DNA from: Spirogloea muscicola
Lineage: Eukaryota > Streptophyta > Zygnematophyceae > Spirogloeales > Spirogloeaceae
NCBI GenBank assembly: GCA_009602725.1
Contig: WELB01000218.1
Coordinates: 100,831-139,433, forward strand
Length of the DNA: 38,603 nucleotides
Reading direction: 5' to 3'
The number at the start of each line of letters is the position of its first letter. Position 1 is the first letter of the stretch. This document shows positions 22,484-32,400 of this stretch, piece after piece. The notes under the pieces were generated by a model. That model saw only the letters and a list, made by a program, of their open reading frames with translations, was not told where the DNA came from and did not search any database. A program made the translations under genes and the position numbers.

Positions 22484-23059
22484 ATGGCCGCCGCCGCTGT
22501 CGCCGCCGCCGCTGCCGCAAGCGGTGCCGCCTCGGCCGCGGCTCTGTGGCCGCCNCGCCGCCGCCGACGCCGCCGCCTGGGCGCGCCGCAGGTGACGGCG
22601 CCGCGGGAGGAGCCCAAGCTGCCGATGCCGCTCTGGGGCTTCACCGAGAACGCGGAGGTGTGGAACTCGCGCGCGGCCATGATCGGCATCGTTGGCGTTG
22701 TCATCCTCGAGGCCGTGAGCACCCATTACCTTCATCGCCTTAAACCAAACCTTAATTTTGGGTTAGTTACAGCAACTTGAAGTGCTGCCATTGCTGCCTC
22801 GTTGCCTCTCCGATCAGTCAGTGACCTCTATGTGCTAACTCGTGGTTACTGAGCGGGTCAGCTTGGCAGCAGGTGATGTGCATCTGTCGATGTGCTTGCC
22901 TTTGTACTTGGCCACTCAGGCCCTCCATCACTCAGTACAAACTTCTTTTCTCTAACGTGCTGTCGCTGTGACACAACTCGGCCACCGCAGGTCGCCGGGC
23001 GTGGCCTGCTGGACATGCTCGGCCTGGAGGTCGGCAAGGGCTTGGACCTGCCGCTCTGA
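22484..23059 (+). CDS. One-helix protein, light-harvesting-like (OHP/Hlip family)
   Basis: Exons 22484-22714 and 22991-23059 give 99 residues. An Ala/Arg-rich N-terminus fits a plastid transit peptide. Then LPMPLWGFTENAEVWNSRAAMIG carries the chlorophyll-binding ExxNxR motif of helix 1, a single membrane helix (IVGVVILEAVAG) and the conserved end LLDMLGLEVGKGLDLPL. The family binds pigment in the thylakoid membrane and helps photosystem assembly and photoprotection. The start is GCCATGG. The only ambiguous base in the window (22555) is the third base of a CCN codon, so it is proline whatever the base. OHP1 and a plain Hlip cannot be separated here. The gene converges on the methyltransferase gene. 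Confidence 0.9.
22867..22942 (+). repeat. Dispersed repeat copy 2, inside the one-helix protein intron
   Basis: Matches 7004-7080 with the core CTTGGCCACTCAGGCCCTCC. It lies inside intron 22715-22990. Confidence 0.75.
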
Positions 23060-23257
23060 CGTCCTCTGCCTCAACTCCTGCCAGCAGGCCACTTTGTTTC
23101 CCACTTTAGCGGCGCCAAACTTGCCTACATTTCTATCCAACTTGCCCACAATGACCAGCCAGCTGTGCAACCCTGCCTTTGGCTGCTCACATTGCTTGTG
23201 TACAATCTCCACCAAATGTGCACATGAAAATTCTTGAAGAAATGAGTAGCCATCATG
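23060..23257. other. Short convergent spacer
   Basis: These 198 bases separate the one-helix protein stop (+) and the methyltransferase stop (-). They probably serve both 3' ends. No open gene is visible. Confidence 0.5.
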
Positions 23258-25304
23258 TCAATGCTGCTGTGCTTCGATGCCATCACTGTCCGCGCTGTCG
23301 GAGCTACCCAGATCTGGCACCGCTGCCGCATACACCAGGCCCTCTAGTGTTTTGTTGGACACCTTGCGCCGCGTGCCTGGGAGTTCCACCAGACTGAGGC
23401 CTCGTGCTTCTGCCTCCGCATGCACCAGCACATCGACACTGCAGCACCGTCATCTGACAGTCTGTCAGTTTCTGTGCTTCGTTATGGTTGCTACACCTCC
23501 TTAGCCATGGCGAAGAAGAGGTGCCGCCAGCAGTTTCCATACCTGCGAGTCCGAAACACGTAAGCCAGTAGCATTCGGGAGCTGGGGCGGCCCTGTGCTG
23601 GCCGCCTGCCGAAGCGCAGCACTGTGTCAAACAGCCGCGGAATGCTTGCCTGTTGATAGCGTGGCTTCAGCAGCTAGTCATAGTTAAGGCCACAATCTGA
23701 GGTGGATCAGAGTGGACTCTGCACCTAAGACACAAGGGAAGTACCAACTGTATCATAAGACGGAAGAGTAAATGGGCAAGTGAAGCGGAAGCTGCTCAGC
23801 TGCGTGAAGAGAGGATATAGATGTCGGCACCAATGATGAGATCAAAGCCAGCTGGGTGCGCTGCTGCTATGTGTTCTGTCTGGTCCTTCTCGCCCCACTC
23901 AAGCTTTGCGCAGCTCACCTCCGCTGCAACGGCGGCAAGGCTCCAGGCGCTCGGCTGCCACTTGCTTTTTGCGAGCAGAAATGCATGCCATACAACCCAA
24001 CTGCTAGCGAGTCGGCTGCTGCCCGAAGAACAAGATGCAGATGCAGGGCATGTTTTCAGGTCAAATTCACAAACTGCCATTTGTGAGCACAGGAGGATGT
24101 CAGTGTTTAGTAATCAGCTCCAAACGCATGCACTATACCTTGATGATGGCCACTTGCTTGAACCTCCTCGTTGTGAAGGTCGATGTTGCTCTGCAGCACC
24201 TGGTGGAGCACAGAGTGCGCGAGCAAGGGCCGGAGAGTGCTTAGCTGCCGCCCTTGTCAGAACAAGAGCTGCTGCACACCGCTGCCCAGACCTCAGGATC
24301 CCAAGATGGGGTATCAAAGATTACAACCACTGCCCAATGGTGGCCTCCATTTTGGCGCTGGCTTCGAGCTACAAGGCCTTGGCCTTCAAGGCACCAGAAC
24401 CTCTCAACAACAGAAAGTCCGGACAATGGTGGCTCTTTGTGGCCCACCAGCACCAGCTAATAGGTGGCTCAGCTGATTTGCTGGCTACCAATCAATGGGC
24501 ATGCTTACGGTCTCAGGGTTAGGGTGTCTGAACGTCAGATCGGTACCTTGAGGACGACGTCATTGTGGTCAGTCATGACCACCTTGGAGCACCACCGTGC
24601 GCATAGCAGGCCTACCAGCCCTGTGCAGCAGCTCGGCACAGGTGCCCAAGTCAGCTCCCTGCTGTCCATGGATGGTAATGCTGCCGACTTTGAGGTGGGA
24701 AGCGGCAGAGTGGCTTGCTCACCAACTCCAGCGCCGAGCTCGAGGACGGCGGCGCCGGCGAGCTCGCCCGGGCTCGCGGCCAGGTGGGTGGCCAGGAGCT
24801 CCGCACCAGGCCACACGATCTGGCCTGTGAGGTCGTAGTCCGCTGTGAAGACACCAACAACAGCGGCTAGCAGTCGGTGCTCTGCGTGGTACTGAGGACA
24901 GAGCTGAGGCGCCGCCGAGACAGCGGCAGGGACACAGGCCGTGGCTGCAGTCGCCGTGGCTGCGGACGCTGGCGGAGTGGTGGATGTGCTGCTGCCGGCG
25001 CGCTTACTGGAGGATGCCAACAGCGTACGCAGGACGACTCGCTCGGGGCCGAAGGTGAATTCCTGCAATGCATAGCTGCACAAGGTGGTGGCGAAACGGT
25101 GCTTGCACAATGAGCTCGGTGGTGGAGGAGAAGAGCTTGCAGAGTGAGCATGGCAATGGCGGTAATGGGGAGCTGCAGCTGAGGCAGCAGCGGTGGCGGC
25201 TGTCACCTCTCGCAGACGAACATTGCCGGCTCGAAGAAGCTCTCGCCAGCACCGTCGCCGTCGCCATCGCAGCCTCCGGGCGAGCTCATTGAGGAGGCAG
25301 CCAT
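23258..25304 (-). CDS. Seven-beta-strand methyltransferase (Methyltransf_16 type, plant AT1G73320-like)
   Basis: Minus-strand exons in coding order: 25207-25304, 24723-25135 (or from 25114), 24547-24620, 24139-24199, 23819-23923, 23543-23660, 23258-23438, for about 349 residues. Landmarks: EFTFGPERVVL; TGQIVWPGAELLATHLA; the SAM-binding VLELGAGVG; VVMTDHNDVVLK; SCAKLEWGE; FDLIIGADICYQQASIPRLFDTV; LLAYVFRTRR; and the end SNKTLEGLVY. This is the family of protein (mostly lysine) methyltransferases acting in the cytosol or nucleus. The substrate of this plant and algal branch is not known to me. The 23661-23818 intron is AT-AC. The start of exon 2 is ambiguous between two AG acceptors in the same frame. 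A region of about 40 residues in exon 2 is Ser/Thr/Ala-rich and unlike the family. Confidence 0.88.
23661..23818 (-). other. U12-type AT-AC intron
   Basis: The 5' splice site is ATATCCTCTC, matching the U12 consensus ATATCCTTT. The branch site CCTTAAC (23682-23688 region) has its branch A at 23684, 23 bases from the 3' end, which is AC. Splicing here joins GADI to CYQQASIP, the conserved family sequence. No GT donor exists in the needed phase before the in-frame stop at 23796-23798. Confidence 0.8.
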
Positions 25305-25511
25305 GGCCGTCGAGGACACACGATCATTCCGGTCTTCGCTACGGCGTCCCCATCAGTGGACACCACCATGGGAAGAAACAACAGCTTTGGCTGCCGAAGA
25401 CTCAGCAACGGCGGACCACTGGGCATTTGCTGCGCTCTAGCAGGTCAGCATGTGATCACAGGTCAGGACATGGTCGACTGGAGACGAGGAGATGAAACAG
25501 CTCTGCCAGAG

Positions 25512-25532
25512 GGGCTGTGAAAAGCCAGCCCA
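25512..25532 (-). repeat. Hairpin repeat copy (reverse orientation)
   Basis: The reverse complement reads TGGGCTGGCTTTTCACAGCC, with the GACCTTGT flank visible on the minus strand. Confidence 0.65.
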
Positions 25533-25939
25533 CAGTCGAAAGAACAAGGTCCAAGGAGGGATCTGCATGTATGGGAGCTTACTACTTTCTTTCTTTTCTT
25601 GATAACCCTGAGTTAGCAGCAGCAAGTCGGAGTAGATTGTAGCTGGAAAAGTGTACAGTCGCATTCTTGGGAGTACACATAGGCAGCACTTGGCCGTGGC
25701 AAGCGGGACTCTGAAGCAATATCATGTCAATGCTGGGCTCTTGCACTCAGTAGCTGTATCTGCCGCCTACAAGAGTGCTCTCTCTTTCCTTTGACTAAAG
25801 CTTAGAAGAACAAGATTACCATTGAGTGACAAATTTCCCAAGTAAGCGCAGTTGTCCGACTTGCTGGGCTGGCATGTCAACTCAGGCCCTTTCAGTCTGG
25901 AAGAGTCTTCCTTCTTTCAGACCTTGTTCAATCGCCTTT

Positions 25940-25960
25940 TGGGCTGGCCTCTCACGGCCA
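25940..25960 (+). repeat. Hairpin repeat copy
   Basis: TGGGCTGGCCTCTCACGGCCA with the GACCTTGTTCAATC flank. Confidence 0.65.
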
Positions 25961-26415
25961 TGGCTTACGCTACAAGAGCAATTTCTTTCTTCCTCGCCTT
26001 CTTTGAAAGAGCCACTTCTTCCATGAAGGCCAACAAATGGGAAAGACCCTAACCAGCACCAAGATGGCTGCGTGCCGGCTGTAAAACGGGGATCCCGAGT
26101 CATGCAACCACGAGGCATCTCAACGACTTACTTGAACCCAGCGGTCAGTGATAGCTCATACATCACTGAGTGCCTGCATTGCTTAAGCATGGTGCTTTTA
26201 TAAATCTGTGCTTTGAAGAGATGTTGGAGTTTCATGTGACCCCAATGAAATGTCTGCAGCAGCAGCTTCTTGACCAGCTGTGGTAAGCGCAAGGGCATTG
26301 TGCCACTTCAAAAGTCAACCCAGGTCAGGCAGTGAAGGCATAGGTGGCCAGGAGATGCTCCCATGCTCACGCAAGCTTCCAATGTGAATTGCACCATGAC
26401 TGCTGCATGACATAT

Positions 26416-29400
26416 TTACAATTGCAAGCTCGCGCTTGCTTTGTACGTCCGCAAGGCAACCACTGATTGCTCGATTGTGCCTCTCAATTTGCTGCTCAAA
26501 CCCCCTCCACCACCTGCGACTTGGTGGATGCCACCAAGCTCGCCTATCTCCAGCAGCTGCATGGCCGCGTCTGGAAAGGCCTCCGCCCACAGTGCCTGGA
26601 AAAGCAATCGTAGCGCTCCCTTGACGACGTCAGTCAAGTGCCGCTCCTCATTGTCCTCCTCCTCATGTCTCTCACTCGGAGTGCCTGCTCCCAGCGGCGC
26701 GTTGCTGGGCGAGCACAGCACCCAAGGGCTGTTGTACGACCTACAAGAGCACCCAAGAAGACCAGCATACTTTTACACTACAAAATAAGGCCACCTTAAG
26801 GACAAAACGGCCAGGCACAAGGTAGTACACAGCCATGTGAAAAATTGAATGAAGCTTCTCATCCCCTCTCAACCAGTTTATGCATGGGTGAGCGCCTCCT
26901 TAGGACTTTGTGGCGTGTGAGGGTGTCAGGGAGGTGAAATCCTCTCACCATTGCCACTGGCGGGTGGAGCTCCGCAGGTGGCGGTAGGTGCCTTGCCAGC
27001 ATGGGCACAACATCAATTGCTACCTGCTTGAGGACACTGTGTCCTGCATGAGAGAATTTGAGAATGCAAATCAGCCTGTAAGCTTCATGTCTTGTCACTT
27101 TAATGCCAGCATGCCAATATGACTGGACTTCATTACAACCCAAGTCATAGAGTACTGTAATGTCCTTGTAGAGGATCACGAAAGAACTTCCAATTGTAAT
27201 TGTCAATCATCTCAACTGATTCTGGTATCACTGTGAAGTCTGTGCAGGAGAGATGCAAGCAGCAGCCTCGAACCAAATGACAACAGCATCTGGACAGCCC
27301 ATCAGCTTGCCTGCCAGAGCACGAATGAGGTGGGGCAGCAGCACGCAGAGGCCCGCCAGGAGCACGTCCAGGGATCGCCGCTGGCCACCACCCCCCAAGG
27401 TGCTGTGCAGCCGAAGCATCGCAATGGCCACAGCCCTCGCAGCCTCTGCCCCCAGCTGGTTCAATGGCAGCTCACATCCATGGGCTGACGATCGGAGGAT
27501 AGAGGCCGCAAGCCACCTGTACAGTGGCTCGCAGAAGCCTGTCGAGCCAACATGCAGGGCTTCCTCGGCCATCAGGGCCACGGCAGTGGCCCATTCTGCG
27601 ATCCGCAACAGCAGCTCCCCATCCTGCCTTTCATGGATGGCAGGAGGCGAGCACTGTAGCAAAGCCTCAAGGCCAATGCGCTGTATCTCTTGCACCTCGA
27701 CAGGATTGCGCCGGTAGCACCCCTGGTCAGCCTCTGCTAGCTGCACAAGGCCCCAGAGATCCCTGCAAAACAGATGCAGAAGGAACTGGTATGTCAGTAG
27801 TCCAGTCCGAGCGTTCTCAGCAACAGAGACAAGTACGTCTTTACATCTTGTGACGACAGGTAAATGGGTCCGTCAGAAGTGGAGACAGCTGCATCATAGA
27901 ACCTCAGCTGCAGGTTGAGTCGAAGTTCCTCTGGTCGGCGGCGCTGCGACAGGGACAGGGCTCGCCCAACAAGACGCAATGTGGGCCGCCGGAGGCTCGC
28001 ACACGCAGCTACGGAGCACTGGGGGCTGCCCGCTGTCTCCAGAAGCAGAAGTGAACTGTGACAGATCTCTGCAAAGACCTCTTGCTTGGCCGCACGCCTC
28101 TCTACAGCTGCCAGATCCAAAACCCGCTCCAAAACCTTCAGGAAGCCAAACAATGTGTGTAGAGGACTGCCTCACTCAGGTACTTGCAAAATACAATCTG
28201 CTACAATCTTTAGCCTGTACTGGCAAGCAAGCTGTACGTATATGCACTTGGACGCCTGCCTCGCTGCCTGCACTTTTGCCCACTCACAGCTCTATACAAG
28301 ATGCTTGAGCTGACCATATTATTCGAGAGTCCCAGCGCAAATGCAGAATTGCATCCTTCTGTGTGAGAAGCACTGCAGCTCTATATGAGCACCTCAGCGG
28401 CATAAGGTGTACGACGCTAACCTCAGCGGCGAGGGCAGCACAATGGGCAGGCGTCGCCTTCCCATCCCTGGTGGCTGAGTCCAGCATTGTGTCGGACTGG
28501 CCATATGAAGGTCGGGACGCCAATGCGGCAGCAGACGCCACCTGTGCGAGCCACGGGATGAGGCCCGCATTCTCAACAAGGTCCACAGCGCACTTGCGCA
28601 CTGCCACAGCCTTGCGCATGACCTGCCAACAACACTGGACAGTGCAATCAGCCATGACAGCGATACGGATGAATTATTATGATTACATCACCATACTGGA
28701 GCAAACTTGCAAAACTTGGTGATACTTAGTAGATTATTAAGGCTCTATCTCAACCCAGGTGTCCACCAGTGAACTGCCATCGAAAAGGAGACCCCCGTTG
28801 AGCAGGAAGGGGCTCATCATTGGCTGGTATGAGCACGGTGCATGTCAAAGACATGCACCATGCTGCACAACCTTCACTTCCAAAGGGTCCAAGGTAAACA
28901 CAGGATTCTGAGGCTGGCCTTAAGGATGAGGGCGTTGGTGAAGATGTCGCACAACGCCGACCCATAGAAACTCTGCAGGAGTTCCAGCACAAAGCGCCGG
29001 CGGAAGATCGCGCCATCGTTGCTGCTCACGAGGCTGGCGCACAGAAGTCGGAGTATCCAGACTCGCTGCGCCCGATATGTTGACGGACTCCCGCTATTAA
29101 ACATGGTGTAGAAGACTGGAACATCCTGCGCGATGAACGTTAAAATAAAGGTGAGTGTGGCCACTTAGCCCTTGCAATTCAGTACAAGGATACAATCATG
29201 GGCGTTCAAAAGAAAGCGCACAAATTACTAGGAGAGCGAATTAGGTTCATTATCCTCTTCTGATGAGGGCAGGCATTGGCTGCATACGTGCAAGTCCAGC
29301 GCAGGCTTCCTCAGCAGAGCCTTGTTGATGACAGTGTAGTGCACGCTGTCTGGATGCATTAGGACGCAGGCCGCCTCAGCGAAGAATGTCGAGCACACTG

Positions 29401-32400
29401 TGGAGACACGCTGATTTGGCTCCAGTATTGAGTTTTTGACTTGCGTCAGGAGCAGGCGCAGCTGGGGCCGCTCCTTGAAGCTGGGCCCTTCCTGCACTAT
29501 CAACAAAACATCCACATAAGCACATTGTAAATCTCAATGCCTACATGAGGCTGAGAAAGACTGCAGGGACTCAGTTTACAGATTTGCAACCTGCAGTGCA
29601 AGTGTCTAGCATCTCTGGTCCAGCAGGGGCTTGGACTGCGAAGGCAGTGCCGAACGGCAATCAATCGATAGAATCGTACTTGCACCTCGCCTTGCTTGAC
29701 CACCGCCATCATCTCTGCAGAACCCAGCCGTTATGTGTTGTCCACATGAGAGCATAGTCCCTAGGCGGAGGACCCACCTCCAGGAGGGACATGCATTTCG
29801 CCAGGATGTCATAGGCAAGCTTCCTCAGCTCCTCATCGGCCGCGCTCAACGAAGCCAGCACGACCTGCAGAAGGCCGAGCCGTGCTAGGTAGCGTGGCCC
29901 CAGCCGGCCGTACGACAAGGCATGGCTCGTGAAGGGGAGCAGGAATGCCGGGTCGTACGCCATTTGGGCTGCAGCCTGGTCAAGCACAAAACAGACTTAA
30001 CTATTGTTCAGGACGAGCAATTACTTCTGGCTTTGGGGCACTGTCCAAGCCAGAAGAAGCACTGACTCTGATACTTCCTCTAAAACATACTTGGATGTAG
30101 ATGCCACTCTAACACTAACCCCTGGTCTGTGCTCCATGCACAAGCGTCTGCACGTATACTCTTGCGAGACAGAAATTTTATTCTGACAGCTTGCTTAGCA
30201 GCAAGGTTCAGGAGTATGCCTTCAGCATTCACACAAGCAACTGCGTTACACGCAAATGGCTACCATGCCTACCTTGCCGGCAATATCTGTTTGGGCGTCT
30301 TCTTCAGCTTCGGCATTTGCCGTCTGAGTAAAAGTTCTCCTCTGCGGAAAGTAGACAACGGTCAGCCCGCACTGTTGAGGCTCCACGGGAGCCTCTCCCA
30401 CAAATGCGCGCTGTGCAGCTTCAGGGTCCAGGCCCACCGCATAGTCAGTATTGCCTTCTGTTTCACTTGTGGCCTTATCAGCATCCAAGCTCGCTGTGGT
30501 AGTCGTTGCATTGAGTCTCCTCAGGGCAGCCTCACCCCACAAGTAGTTCCAACTGGCGAGGCCCTGGCAGCCCGCCATGGCGTGGGCGTCAATCTCCTGC
30601 AGAAGGCTGAGCAACCGGCGATCTGTGGACTGCATCGTCGCACTGTAGCCAGCTAGCAGGACACCTTGCAGCCTATCCAGCGCGGCGCCGTCTGACGGAC
30701 TCCCGGCAAGGTGTGATATCCTCAGGCGAAACAATGTCTGCATTTGCAGGCAGGAGGCCGCAGTCATTGTGGCCACAAGGTGACAAAAGGACAGCGACAA
30801 CGATTCATTGTCACAGAAAAACAGCTTGTCACAGAAAGAACAGCACACTGTTACCTGATTGTAGCCTGGCAATGAGCAGCATTTACTCATCGTCATTCTG
30901 ACAATTGACTACAACCCATGGAGCTTGTCAGCAGATGGCAGAATTGTCTTTCAGCTATCATTCAACCCAAATACCACAAGGCTCAACGTGCTCACTCTCA
31001 AGAGACCGATGAGGACGAACTTCAGCCCGTCCGCAGACTTTTCGGAGCAGCTCTTAGTGTTTGAAGCCGTTGTTGCTTCTTGGCAGATTGCAGCCTGTGG
31101 AAGCTCAACAAGCGCGAGCAGAGAGGGTAGTGACTCCCCTCTTGCAGTACGTTGCAATGAGGAATTCAAATACAAGCCAGTGTTTGAGAGCAAGGTTGGA
31201 AGGAAGCTGGAGTGTGAGAGTGCCAGGTCAAAGACATGAGCAGCCAGCTCCGCAATGGCTGCCTGCCCGTCAAAAGCGGAGTGCTGCACTCCAGGGTGCT
31301 CCTGCGCGCAGGCAAGCCGCAATTTCTAATTTCAAGCAGCAGTCACCTGCATGTTGCGGGATTGTACACAGGCACTACATGAGGGGCCGCGCCTAGCGTC
31401 TGACCGAGTGGTCCGAGGTGCTGCAAAAAGCAGAACGATTCTGGCTGCAGCAGCAAGTGCTTCACCAAATCCATGGAGACTCACCACCTCGGCAAATCGG
31501 CCCAAGCCTGCGAGCAGCTTGCCAAGCAGCCGCATAACACCTGGGGCCTCATATCGACAACGAAGCGTCTGCACCGCAAAGGACCTGGCCGTAGCGAGCG
31601 CGTCCTTGTCCAGCTGTGCGGCGCAGAGGCCAGGGAGGGCGGCGTCCAGGAGCGCCACGAAAGCATCTTCCAGCTCCTCTCTCCCAAGATCACCCGGAAC
31701 ATGGGCCACCTCGTCACTGCACGGGCGTGGAGTCTTCACATAGAGCTGACTGAGTGTGCCCATCAGGGCCACAACATATCTTGCCCTGAGAGCTGTTGTC
31801 CAGTCTTTTGCTGACTTGTCGTCCTGATGCTCTGACTTTGCCCTTGACTTTCTCGTCAGTAGCAGCCCCGCGACTGCCGCCTTCAGAAGGGTTCTCCGAG
31901 CTGGCGGGCCTCCACTGGCGGCCTGGTCTTCCGTCTCAGCCCAGATCGGCCAGCTTCCATCTGGCACCAGGCGCTGCGCCAGCTGGCGCTGATCTTTCCC
32001 CGATAGAGGACTGATGCTAAGGCATTGCTGAAGCAACTCCATGAACGAGTGAAAGTCAAAGGGAACTGCCGCTGCAGCTGACTCCTGGCTCTCCACCATG
32101 GCAAGGAGACGGTCTTTGATAGCCGTCGCAAGCATTGGCGACTCAGGCAAACCCCCTGGCTTTACGGAGTAACTCAGCACCAACTTGATGGCTGGAAGGA
32201 GGGCCAGCATTGCTTCCTCTGACAGGCTGCAAGCTCCTTGTGGGTCTCTGACTCTTCTGAGCTTCTTCTTGTCAGATTTTCCCTTCCGCATCTCTCCTGC
32301 TTGACTGCAGCACAGCAGCGTGGCGAGTGTCTGTCTGTGGAGGCTGCTGCCAGCGACGAGCCGCTCGACCACAGCCCCTCGAACCGCCGTCGGGTGCTTG

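Larger units (their letters stand above)
25305..26415. other. Spacer between two minus-strand genes
   Basis: Lies upstream of the methyltransferase start and downstream of the URB1-like stop. It should hold the methyltransferase promoter. It contains hairpin repeat copies at 25512-25532 (reverse) and 25940-25960 (forward, preceded by GACCTTGTTCAATC). No further gene is recognised. Confidence 0.5.

Noticed and set aside
26416-26420. TGTAA overlapping the URB1-like stop codon as its polyadenylation signal
   Set aside because: It overlaps the stop itself, leaving no room for a normal 3' end; more likely coincidence.
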